Assembly: GCF_004011695.2 (NCBI RefSeq) | Contig: NC_082405.1 | Coordinates: forward strand, 1,798,001-1,862,000 | Direction of reading: 5' to 3' | Length of the DNA: 64,000 nucleotides | Source: Ascochyta rabiei | Lineage: Eukaryota > Ascomycota > Dothideomycetes > Pleosporales > Didymellaceae | Part shown: positions 22,848 through 32,400 of the stretch, one piece after another | Layout: every line of letters begins with the position of its first letter | Numbering within the stretch: position 1 is the first letter of the stretch | Notes under the pieces: generated by a model | The model's input: the letters and a program-made list of their open reading frames with translations, nothing else | Database searches by the model: none | Told to the model about the DNA's origin: nothing | Translations under genes and position numbers: made by a program

Positions 22848-25396
22848 CTACAAGCCCGCGACCTCCGCCTTCAACCCCCTCAACTCGACACTCACACTCT
22901 CCCGACTCCTGAGACTCAGACTCGCGGCCCTCTGCGCAAAAGCCACCACCTCCTGCACCTTCTTCCCCCCAGCCAACCCGACAGCCAGCGCGCCGCAGAA
23001 GGTGTCGCCGATGCCGTTTACGCTGACGACTTCATCGGGCGACAGCACCTTGTCGACAGGGAACAGGCGCACGTACAAGCCGCCGACGCCCGACGCCGCG
23101 TCGCCGTTGTTGTTCCGCGCCAGCACGAACGGGCGGTCCGTGTCCGTGTGGAGTTCTGGCGCGTCGGTGGCGAGGAGTCTCGTCATGAGTACGCCCTGCG
23201 GACCCAGTTTGGTGAGGATCGTGGGGAAGAAGGGGAGTAGCTTTATAGCTTGCTGGGGGATGCCGGCGTCGACTAGGGCACTGTCGGTGATCATGGCTAG
23301 GGGCACGCGCAGTCCTGTTGACGGGATGCCCAGGGCGTCGATGACGGCGAACCACGAGGGTAGTTCAAAGAGGCCTGTTGAGTGAGCGTGCTCGTGTAGA
23401 GCGGTGAGTTCGTGGTGGTTGGGGGTTATGATGTGGGCGAGGGAGTTGGGGTACGTGGATGGCGGTGATGCTGACGAGGAGGAGGGTGTCGACTGGGCGA
23501 CGGGAGGGAAGATGCGGAGCGCTTTTGCGGTGGAGACGGGCTCGAACACCGTTGTCGTGGATGCAGCGTGGGCGGCTGAGAGCCAGGTGTGCAGTGCGGG
23601 CGAAGACCAATTTGCGTCCGCTACCAAGACCTTGGGCTTCGTTGCGGGGTCGGCGAAGAGTGTGGCGGAGAGGTCAGAGGTAAGACTGTGGGGGATGGCT
23701 TCGAGGATGGACATGTCGGCCATGGCAAGCGCAAGGTCTTTGTTTGCGTTGTTGACGGCGACGTATTGGGCGGTTCGTGCCGGCTTGGGCAGTGTCTCGA
23801 TGCCTGACGTGGACATGCCTTCGTCTTCCAGCTGGCTCAGTGCTGCACGGCCACTGAGGTCGTTTCCGACGGCACTGTAGAGACGCACAGAGGATCCAAG
23901 GAGGTGTGCGGCTTTGGCGATGTTGTGGGCTACCCCTCCCAGGCTCTGGCTGATCACTGCGGGATTCGAGGTGTGAGGCAGCGGGTCGGTCTGACTCGAG
24001 GCGTTGGCGAAGGGAGCATAGTCACACGAGAAGTCGACTGCAAGTGCACCGGCGACGACTATGTCAACAGGCGTGGCATGAGGGACAGATGGAGGCGGAG
24101 TGACGGGAGGCGTGGGTATCGACGAGGTTGCATTGGTGGTGGCTGCTTGGACTGGGGTAAAGTAGGAAGAGCTACGGCTACATACTTACGATCAGTGCCA
24201 GTTCTACAGTGGAGCAGCAAGCGTGTCTGGCTCACCCTCGGGCTTCTTCTTGCTTCGTCTCGAGGATGGACAGCTCGCGGGCAATTATGGCAGACCGCCT
24301 CACGTTGGACTCGATCAAGGCCTTGTTGGCGGGGATGGACTTTCCCTTGGTGAGCTCCTTGATCTTTGCCAGCACAAAAGGCGTGTTGTCCTTGCCGGAC
24401 GCGCCTTGGGCCTCTGCTTGCTTGAGGGCCTCCTTGATGACCAAGTCCATGTCCGCCTTTGGGATGGCGGCTTCGAGTGGAACGGGGTTGGCAAACAGCA
24501 GGCCAGACCTGATTTGCATCTGGTGCTGGGCGTCTGAGCCGCGTCAATGCAGGTAGGATGGCGAGGAGACGGAGGTACTCACGTATGATGGCAGCAGCTT
24601 CGGCTTCATGCTGGATGGTCGTCGGGCTCCTGACGCCGCTGTCTCTGGACCAGAAGGCCGGGAAGTCGACGTTGCCTTGGCGGCCATCCGCGAACGTGGC
24701 TACACCGACGCCCTCGGTCTCGAGGTACTCGAGGGTGCGGGGGATGTCGAGGAAGCTCTTGCAGCCGCTTGAGACGACGGCGACGGGGGTTCTGCCCAGC
24801 TCGGTCAAGTCGGCGGAGATGTCCATGCTCGACTCGGCGCCACGGTGGACACCCCCAAGACCGCCGGTGCCAAAGATCTTGATGCCTGCCAGCTCGGCGA
24901 GCAGCATGGTGCTTGCAATGGTGGTGCCGCCGTTGAAGTGCTTGCCGGTCAGCCGCAGGCCACAGACATGGCTCAGGTCGCGTCTGGACAGCTTCAGGGT
25001 GGTGGGCTGGCCAGCCGAGTCGGTCAGGCGGATCAGCTCTTCTGGATCCAGGCCCACGCGGGCGACGCCGTCCAGAATGCCTATGGTTGCGGGCACGCCG
25101 CCATGGACTCGGACCACGCTCTCGAGGAGGGACGCGAGCGCGACGTTCTCGGGGTAGGGGAAGCCTGCAGGGACAATCAACACCGACTACGGACAAGTCG
25201 ACGGGCGCCGTCTGGTCGCACCATGCGTGTATATCGTCGTCTCCAGCGCCACCACGGCCTTCTTGGCGTGGAGAGCTTCGCGCACCTCGTCCGAGACGCG
25301 GAAGAAGCCGTTGTTGGCCAGGTGGCGCCTTCCCAGCGCGGCAGAGGGCTGTTGCGCGCGGCGAGGTCTGCGCACGGCTCGGGCGAGAAGTCTCAT
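22848..25396 (-). CDS. Bifunctional pseudouridine-5'-phosphate glycosidase / PfkB-family pseudouridine kinase
   Basis: Four exons, 25222-25396, 24583-25164, 24236-24533 and 22848-24177, with introns of 57, 49 and 58 bp, give 794 residues. The first half is a PsuG/IndA glycosidase (ALETTIYTHG|FPYPEN, then FGTGGLGGVHRGAESSMDIS, and SGLLFANPVP), which splits pseudouridine 5'-phosphate to uracil and ribose phosphate. The second half is a ribokinase-like PfkB domain with VAGALAVDFS at its start, SLGGVAHNIA, and the VNGIGDTFCGAL anion-hole/catalytic-base signature, which phosphorylates pseudouridine. The fusion, known in fungi, would do both steps of pseudouridine salvage in one protein. The N-terminus (MRLLARAVRRPRR) is Arg-rich and could target mitochondria. 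The last acceptor could instead be 6 bp downstream, removing two residues. Confidence 0.9.
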
Positions 25397-25856
25397 GGCG
25401 GGTTGACGAGCATGAGCACGAGGAGGAGGAGGAGGTGGAGGGGAGGAGGAGGAGGGGGACCGCGGGGAGGACGGCCGCGGGTGAGCTCCAGCTGGAGCTA
25501 TCCACGCGCACGGCCCATGCACTTGCACTGAGTGGACACGACGCATCAGCAATCGGCATACGCAGCCGCGTTTCGACTGGGACCGCGACCTCAATTCCCT
25601 CCCACTCGACCTCGACCTCGACCTTGACCTCGGCCTCGACCTCGGCCTTGACCTCCACCTCCACCTCGACCTTGACCTCGACCTTGACCTCGGCCTTGAC
25701 CTCAACCTCCACCTCTACCTCCACCTCAACCTCAACCTCCACCTCCACCTCAACCTCAACCTCCACCTCCACCTCAACCTCAACCTCCACCTCCACCTCC
25801 ACCTCAACCTCCACCTCCACCTCTTGCATGACTGGGTACCTTGACTGCTACCCAAC
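25397..25856. promoter_or_regulatory. Shared divergent promoter region, half of it minisatellite
   Basis: The pseudouridine gene and OST1 start 460 bp apart on opposite strands, so their promoters must share this DNA. Nearly half of it is a pyrimidine-rich hexamer array ending about 33 bp before the OST1 start codon. I see no clear TATA box. Confidence 0.55.
25605..25823. repeat. Pyrimidine-rich hexamer minisatellite (CCTCGA/CCTTGA/CCTCAA/CCTCCA)
   Basis: About 36 consecutive 6-bp units. The left part is mainly CTCGAC/CTTGAC and the right part mainly CTCAAC/CTCCAC, so the array has a drifting composition. The + strand is almost purely pyrimidine plus A/G at one position per unit. It lies between divergent start codons. 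Confidence 0.9.
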
Positions 25857-27347
25857 ATGAGGCCGTTTTCTCTCTTCACCAGCGCCATGGCCGCGCTGTC
25901 GAGCGTCGCCCGCGCCGAGCTCAACCTCTCGGAGCCGCTGCGCTCCAAGCAGCTGCTCCCCAGCACATTCACGCCCCCGCAGGTCTTCAAGAACGCCCAT
26001 CTGGTCAGGACAAGCAACCTGGACAAGGCGTACGCCCGCGAGACGGTCAACGTGCTCATTGAAAACATCGACGCGAAGCCGCAGTCCGAGTACTACGTGC
26101 CCTTCGACGCCAGCCTGCTGGCCAAGGTCGGCGGCTTCGAGGTGAGGGACAAGAAGAAGGCGGCGGCGGGCACCTTCAGGGCCGAGGTCGTGGGCCTCGA
26201 GCAGGGCAGCAGCACCGAGTTCTACCGCGTCCACCTGCCCGAGCCCCTCGCGCCCGGCGCCCAGCAGACCATCAGCATCTCGTACGCGGTGCTGTCGTCG
26301 CTCCACCCCGTGCCCGCGGAGCTCGCCCAGACGGCCAAGCAGTACCTCCAGTACTCGTTCAGCGCCTACGCGCCCTCGGCCTACCCCACCGACAAGCAGC
26401 GCACCAAGGTCAAGTTCCCCAGCGCCGACGTCACCGACTACACCACCCTGCCCGCCGAGCTCAACGACGAGGGCAAGACGGACCCCCAGAAGCAGGGCTC
26501 CACCTTCACCTACGGCCCGTACGCAAACGTCCCCGCCGGCGCCCACCAGCCCGTCAGCGTCCGCTACGAGTTCACCAAGCCCGTCGTCCACTCCACCCTG
26601 CTGGAGCGCGACATCGAGGTCTCGCACTGGGGCGGCAACCTCGCGACCGAGGAGCGCTACTGGCTCGTCAACCAGGGCGCCGGCCTCAAGAACCACTTCT
26701 CCCGCGTCGAGTGGCAGAAGCAGTCGTACATGAACCCGCCCACCTTTGCCCTCAAGGGCCTGAACCTGCCCCTCGCACCGGGTGCCGTCGACCCCTACTT
26801 CACCGACGACATCGGCAACGTCTCCACCTCGCGCTTCCGCCCGGGCAACAAGGAGAACCTGCTCGAGCTGAAGCCGCGCTACCCCGTCTTCGGCACCTGG
26901 AAGTACAGCTTCCGCGTCGGCTGGAACGCAGACCTGTCGACCTACCTGCGCAAGCTGGCCAAGGCCGACACGTACGTGCTCAAGGTCCCCTTCCTCGAGG
27001 GCCCGCGCGCCGTCGAGGGCATTTCCTACGGCCGCGTCATCCTGCGCGTCATCCTGCCCGAGGGCGCCACAAACGTCCGCTTCCACACCACCGTGCCCAT
27101 TGTCGACAACACCACCACCCTGCACAAGACCTTCATGGACACCCTGGGCCGCACCACCCTCACCCTGACCGCCATCAACCTCGTCGACGACTTCAGGGAC
27201 AGGGACCTGCTCGTCACCTACGACTACCCCTGGGCTGCGGGCTACCGGAAGCCCGTCGTCCTCACCCTCGGCGCCTTTGCCGTCTTCGCCTTCATCTGGG
27301 CCGTCGGCAGCATCGACACGTCGATTGGCAAGAAGAAGACGGCGTAG
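25857..27347 (+). CDS. OST1: Oligosaccharyltransferase subunit Ost1 (ribophorin I)
   Basis: A single exon of 496 residues, full length for the family. It opens with a signal peptide (about residues 1-20, cleavage after ARA). A large luminal ribophorin I domain follows, with family motifs such as ERDIEVSHWGGNLATEE, NHFSRVEWQ and DDIGNVSTSR. One membrane helix (about 466-486) is followed by a short cytosolic tail ending KKKTA, which fits a KKxx ER-retrieval signal. Ost1 is a core subunit of the complex that transfers glycan to Asn in nascent ER proteins. The start chosen is the first ATG giving the signal peptide; it lies 33 bp beyond a hexamer array. Codon use is strongly GC-ending, as for a highly expressed gene. 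Confidence 0.96.
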   Translation: MRPFSLFTSAMAALSSVARAELNLSEPLRSKQLLPSTFTPPQVFKNAHLVRTSNLDKAYARETVNVLIENIDAKPQSEYYVPFDASLLAKVGGFEVRDKKKAAAGTFRAEVVGLEQGSSTEFYRVHLPEPLAPGAQQTISISYAVLSSLHPVPAELAQTAKQYLQYSFSAYAPSAYPTDKQRTKVKFPSADVTDYTTLPAELNDEGKTDPQKQGSTFTYGPYANVPAGAHQPVSVRYEFTKPVVHSTLLERDIEVSHWGGNLATEERYWLVNQGAGLKNHFSRVEWQKQSYMNPPTFALKGLNLPLAPGAVDPYFTDDIGNVSTSRFRPGNKENLLELKPRYPVFGTWKYSFRVGWNADLSTYLRKLAKADTYVLKVPFLEGPRAVEGISYGRVILRVILPEGATNVRFHTTVPIVDNTTTLHKTFMDTLGRTTLTLTAINLVDDFRDRDLLVTYDYPWAAGYRKPVVLTLGAFAVFAFIWAVGSIDTSIGKKKTA

Positions 27348-27580
27348 CGAAGCCGACGGTAGAGCGGTGAAGAGGATGCAGAAGACAGACGAGAGAGAGC
27401 ATTGCTGCAGGAGAAGAAGCAAAAAAAAAAGAGAGAGAGAGAGAGAGAGAAAGAAGAAAGAACGTTCAGCATAGGGGTGGCAGGTACCCCCATATCCCGA
27501 TTTCCGTTAGCCTTGTAGAACAATGAGATGATTCCCTACTTCACTTTCCTCCCCTCCCACCCCCATCCATTCGCTCCCTC
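27348..27580. other. OST1 3' flank with A-tract and GA microsatellite
   Basis: Convergent 3' space. An A run of 10 is followed directly by ten GA units (27421-27450). Confidence 0.7.
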
Positions 27581-27927
27581 GACCCCTCGGGCACGATGCA
27601 CACGTCTTACCAATCTTAACCCTATCCTTGGTCCCCTCTCTTCCACCTCTATCAATACAGATCTTTGACCTCTCTAGCAATATATATATATATCTTACTA
27701 ATCTTAACCCCGTCCTTGGTCCCCCCTCTCCCACCTCTGTTAGTACAGATTCTGAACCTCTCTAGCGTAATACACATATCTTATTAATTTTAACTTTATT
27801 CTTAGTTTCTACTTTCCTACTTTTATCAATACGGATCCTCGACCCCTCTGACACGATGCACATGTCTCACGACGATCTTGACCCCGTCCTTGGACCCCAC
27901 CCTCCTAACCTCCCTCCTCACCCCCAG
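27581..27927. repeat. Four tandem copies (about 86 bp) of the 3' end of the RapZ-C-like gene, three decayed
   Basis: Units begin at about 27581, 27666, 27754 and 27841 (spacing 85, 88 and 87). Each carries the pattern GACCCCTC..CACGATGCACA..TCTTA..ATCTTAACCC..TCCTTGGTCCCC with changes. The unit at 27841 is intact coding sequence for the gene's C-terminus. The three downstream units have lost the frame and differ largely by C-to-T and G-to-A changes, strongest in the third, plus an AT-repeat expansion in the second. Confidence 0.8.
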
Positions 27928-28650
27928 CGCCACCAGTTCCGCAATAGCAACACTGCGATGCGTCCCCGCCGTACAACAAACCGCCAACGCCACCTCCCTC
28001 CCTCCCGTACCACCACCACTACCGTCCACACACGCAGCCCGCACCAGCTCTTCCACCGCCCTCCTCACCGCATCCCGCGCCCCCTCGTCTCTCAGCACGA
28101 AATCCTGCACCGCCGCCGCTACCCCCGAGTAGGCCGCGCACAGCCGCGCTGGCGGAACGGGGAGCGTGCGCGCGTCGATGGTGTATAAAAGCGGTATGTG
28201 CGCGGGTAGGTGGGTGTTGAGCAGGTGCGCGAAGCTGCGGGTGGAGGGCGAGCGGTCCGTGGCGAAGGTCAGGAGGTAGATTGCTGGCGGCGGCGGCGGC
28301 GGCGGGGGTGGAAAGGCGGCGGTGGCGCGGAGGGAGCGGGTTACGGGGGAGTGTTTGGAGAGGACGAGGCGGGCTAGAGGGCTTGTTGGGATGCTGGCTA
28401 GAGGGTGCTGCGAGAATGTGCTGCTGAGTCTCCTCGTGTGGATACCCCCCTCTGCTTCGTCTCTGCGCTCGAGAGACCGTGCGGGCGGAGGAGCGAAGAG
28501 GAGGGTCTGGTGCACGTACGGATCCCTGGCGTGTGAGACCGACGAGTGTGTCGTGTGAGGACACACATCGTACAGCGCCAGACACGCATGTCCGCTGCCC
28601 GGTCCAGGGAGCAGCATGTGCAGCTCCGCAGCGCCGTAGGTTCGAGACAT
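27826..28650 (-). CDS. RapZ C-terminal-domain-like protein
   Basis: A single exon of 274 residues. The C-terminal half has AIYLLTFATDRSPSTRSF, then LLYTIDARTLPVPPA, and CCTAGTHRSVAIAE with HRV near the end, matching the C-terminal domain of bacterial RapZ (family motif GCTGG.HRSV), which binds glucosamine-6-phosphate there. The N-terminal kinase-like P-loop half of bacterial RapZ is absent; instead there are about 120 variable residues with a run of ten prolines. Stand-alone RapZ-C proteins occur in fungi with no settled role. C226-X5-R232 has phosphatase-loop spacing, but that is only a pattern. Its stop lies inside a decayed tandem array of its own last codons. Start is the first in-frame ATG. 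Confidence 0.7.
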   Translation of the reverse strand: MSRTYGAAELHMLLPGPGSGHACLALYDVCPHTTHSSVSHARDPYVHQTLLFAPPPARSLERRDEAEGGIHTRRLSSTFSQHPLASIPTSPLARLVLSKHSPVTRSLRATAAFPPPPPPPPPAIYLLTFATDRSPSTRSFAHLLNTHLPAHIPLLYTIDARTLPVPPARLCAAYSGVAAAVQDFVLRDEGARDAVRRAVEELVRAACVDGSGGGTGGREVALAVCCTAGTHRSVAIAELVALGVRREVRRVGSKDGVKIVVRHVHRVRGVEDPY

Positions 28651-29405
28651 GGGGGTCGTGGAAAGGTAGTGAGCTCGTTATAGTCGACCGCTTGAGCTGC
28701 TTTCGATAGGCTGCAGACTCCTTGTGTGGTCTGAATCGTGCCTCTTTGGGATATCGACATCCAGGAAGAACAGATACAGGTAGTGAGGTAGCGGAAGAGA
28801 GTATTCGTCTTAGGTCGGTGCTGCTGACTTCAATCCATCAACGACTGTCAGTTCGCAGAGCTGGTTCGGTAGGTTGAGTAGACTACCACGTGCATGGGCT
28901 GTGTGGAGAACCTTCTCTTCTCCACTCGCAAGATGGTCACAGTGGGAAGCACGGTACGGAGGTGTGGTTTCCCGTTCGCTATAGGAAGGCAAGAGGTGGT
29001 TTCCCGTTCGCTATAGGAAGGCAAGAGGTAGTACGCTTGCACAATCAGGAAAGAGAGGTGTACATGTACTGACCTTGACCAACGCAGACTAACTGGCTGC
29101 TGTCACTCTCCTCTCCGACATTTGAACGTGTTGCAGCCAAAATGGTAGTATTTGTACGCACATTTACTTGCCCTCTTAGCCACGTTATGTCAGCCTACTT
29201 TTCTCTACTGCGACACAAGGTGTATTGAAAACGTGGATTAGGAGTCAATTCTGCACAACGAGAGCATTGCACTAACCTTGAACATTATAACATTTCGCAT
29301 TTTGTTGTTGATCGCAAGGACGCTGCTACATCTATCGTCCTCATAATGCTACCGCAAACTCGTCTCTAACCCTAAGCAATGCTAAGACTCCAAACTCGTC
29401 ATCCT
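28651..29405. other. Intergenic region between RapZ-C-like gene and alpha-COP 3' end
   Basis: No gene seen in 755 bp. Contains a 32-bp perfect tandem duplication at 28965-29028. Confidence 0.6.
28965..29028. repeat. 32-bp unit duplicated in tandem
   Basis: Two nearly identical 32-bp copies, each starting TGGTTTCCCGTTCGC. Confidence 0.9.
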
Positions 29406-32400
29406 TCAACCAACCAGCCTTAGGCCACTCGCAGGGGCGCCAATCTGGCACACTTCGCAAATCTTGCACACGGTGCCCTTGTATTTGCCGTGGTACTTCG
29501 AGCCGTCGTAGGGACATGCAACCGACGGGCTGCCACCGTAAATGGGTGTGTGGCTAGCAGCGCAGATCTCAAAGTCGGCGAATTGGTCAAAGTCGATCTC
29601 AATTCCGTCAGCGGGATTCCTCTCGGCGACCGTCTTGACGCGCTTGGCAGACTCCTTCATCTTTGCGTTGCCGGTCCTGTCGAGCAGAGCGTTGGCGAAG
29701 TTTAGCGCGGTGTTGAGCTGCTTGTTCTTGTGGGCAAAGTTCATGGCCGCGGAGAGAGGAAGGGACTTGTGAGCTCCCTCCAGCTCGGGAACAGTGAAGT
29801 AGGCAGACAGTTCCAGAGCACGCTTCTTGTCATCGTCGGATAGGCTAGAGATATCAGTGGCGCCTTTCGTGAGCGCACGGCGCTCGAGCTCGATGGACAT
29901 AGCAAGCGTGTATTGGGCGGCAGTGTGTATCGCTTTCTTCGCCTGGACATTGGGTTAGCATCGTCATATCGGCAACGAAACTTGACGTACCTCGGTCAGC
30001 TCTGCTTGCGATGCGACAACGTTGATGATCAAGAGGTGAAGTAACCTCTTGAAAGCAGCAACACCATCCGGAAGCTGGTTCTTGAGTAATGCCTGCTTGC
30101 CGGCTGCCAAGTCAGATGATAGAACAGACTCGAGGTCCCGCGGGATGATAGGCAGGATCTTTCGTGAGTCTGTCTCGGCGACTGTTCTCCGTACGTAGTT
30201 GACGAGAGAGGGCGTGTTGGGTGTAGCGGGAAGGAAGGTTCGTGTGGCTTGGTAGATCTCCTGGAAGCGGTCTTCAAGAGGAGCGAAGTTGACAGCGCCA
30301 ACCTGCCTGTTCAGCAACTGCATGGCAGTTTCAAAGGACCCTGCAGCAATGTGGTCGGCCGCCAGTGGCGAGTTGCGCGCCCACAGATCAGCCTCGCTGC
30401 TGCCAGCGCCTGCTTCAGCGCCCTCGACCTCGACGAACTCGTCTTCTGCCTCGACATCGCCATCGTCGCCCATGTCCCAGCCACCGACGTCATCGTCCTC
30501 ATCGCCACCGAGCTCAGCCGTGGCGCCAGCAGCCTCTGGTTCACCGAGCAGATCTTCATCACCATATCCGTTGGCCGCCGGCTCCTCCTCGCCAACACCC
30601 TCGATCTCGCCAGCGAGAGCCTTCTCGAAAACGCTCGAGGATGCTGCACGTGTGGGCCAGTTTGCTTTGAAGGTTGGGACGATCGGCTTTGGTGGCGCAA
30701 GAGGGTTGCCTGTTGAGGGCACGCTGATCTGGTCTTCGGTAACACCAGCTGCTTCAAGAATGGACTGCGCTTGCTCGTCAAGACCGTGGGCCTTGGCAGT
30801 AGCATAAGCCAACGGATAGAGGTCGATCTCCTGGAACATCTCTATCCTGTTCTGAACATCGCCCATGTAGAGCGCGTTCTGGAAGCGTGCGGTCATGTCT
30901 CCGCGGTGTTCAGCAATCTTAGCCATACGCTTCAGCTTGTCTTGGTCACCTGTTGCAAGGTACAGGAAGGACAGCTTGTCGAAGTTTCGCAGCTTCTGGT
31001 ATGTCATCTCTACTATTTGATGGTTACCGTGTGCGAGGGCCTCGGTGCTAAGTCGCTGCCAAAGCTTAGGACGGTCGAGCTGCTTGGCCATCTCTACTGC
31101 AACCTCAAGGTTGCCACATTCGATGGCGAGCTCGAAGCGTGTTTGCGGGTCCTGAACGAATTGAAGGGCGATCTCAGGGTAACCCTTCTTCTGCAGGTAC
31201 GAGATGATGCTCTGACCAACAAGACTAGACGTCTTAATGATGTTGAGCATTTCATCGTAGTTTCGCTTCACAAGGGCGAGCTTGAACCGGTACTCTGTTG
31301 GGTCGATTTGAAGGATCTTTGGCTTCGCGGCTCTGTCCAAGCAGTAGATGTTGCGGCCCTTGACCCTAACAAGATACACGGTGTGTTCCAAGGTTCGAAC
31401 GATACCGTTGTCGCCGTTCATCAAGCTGTACTTGATATGGTTCAAGGTCGAGTAAAGGAGTACGCCGGTATCGTCCCAGGTAGCGCTCTTGATGCGAATC
31501 GTCTCGTGAAGCGTGCTGACTTGGTCGAGGTTCTTGGTGGCGATTGTAACATTGTGCTTGCTCAGGAGGGCTACGTGCAGCCCGTCTGAGGACCAGACGA
31601 CGTACTTGACGCCGGCAACGGCAAGTTCCGCAAGGTTCTTCTTGGCCTGGATATCGTACAGTACAACAGTGGTGGGGGCGATGAGGAGCAGGTTGCCAGT
31701 GCCACCAAAGTAGATGTCTGTCGTGCCATGAGGAGGTTTGATTGTCTTTGTCGTGGCGTTGGAGAGGTCCTTGATGTCGATCTGCTGGTTAGCTTGGTTG
31801 AAGACGGCGAACCTGTTCCTCGCCACGAAAACTGCAGAGGTTCCAGAGCCGCGCTTCGTGTCAGTGGGTTCCACTGCTCCCGAGGCGTCACGCGGGAGGC
31901 TGATCAGTTCATACGTGCCGCTGTCTGCGGGCGATGTGACCAAGATGGAGCGTTCAGCAGGGTTGTAGGATATTGTCCGTGGCGGTGTCCACGGGCTACC
32001 AAGCTTCTTCAACGAGAGCATTGATGGGGACTCGAGGTTCTTCTGGAAGTCATACGATCGAATGTGTTTCTCCTTGGTGATGTAGAAGAGGTTGTTCTGG
32101 TAGACAGCAGACGCTGGGCGCTCTCGCTCCAGCTTGAACACCATGACACCGTTGTCGTGACCAGCAGCGAACAAGTTGATCTCTGGATGCGCCGCGATGA
32201 CCCAGAAGCGATCGTTTTCCCTCTTGAAAGACTGGACGGATGTTCTCCTGTTAAGATCCCATACGCGGATGGTCTTGTCTTCGCCTACTGACAGGATTAG
32301 GTCCTGGTGTGGGTGGAACAGGCATGCCGATGCGTTCTGGAAGTGCCCTCTGCATGTATCGACTTCCCAAGCTTTTGTCTCGGACATTCTCCACAGCTTG

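Noticed and set aside
24606..25829. Long minus-strand frame of 407 codons starting with a Val-Glu repeat
   Set aside because: The start is the hexamer array read in one phase, and the rest is the wrong frame of the pseudouridine glycosidase exon 2.
25848..27422. 524-codon minus-strand frame opposite OST1
   Set aside because: Antisense frame of a very GC-biased gene; composition (Val, Gly, Glu, Ala) and lack of a domain show it is a by-product of third-position GC.
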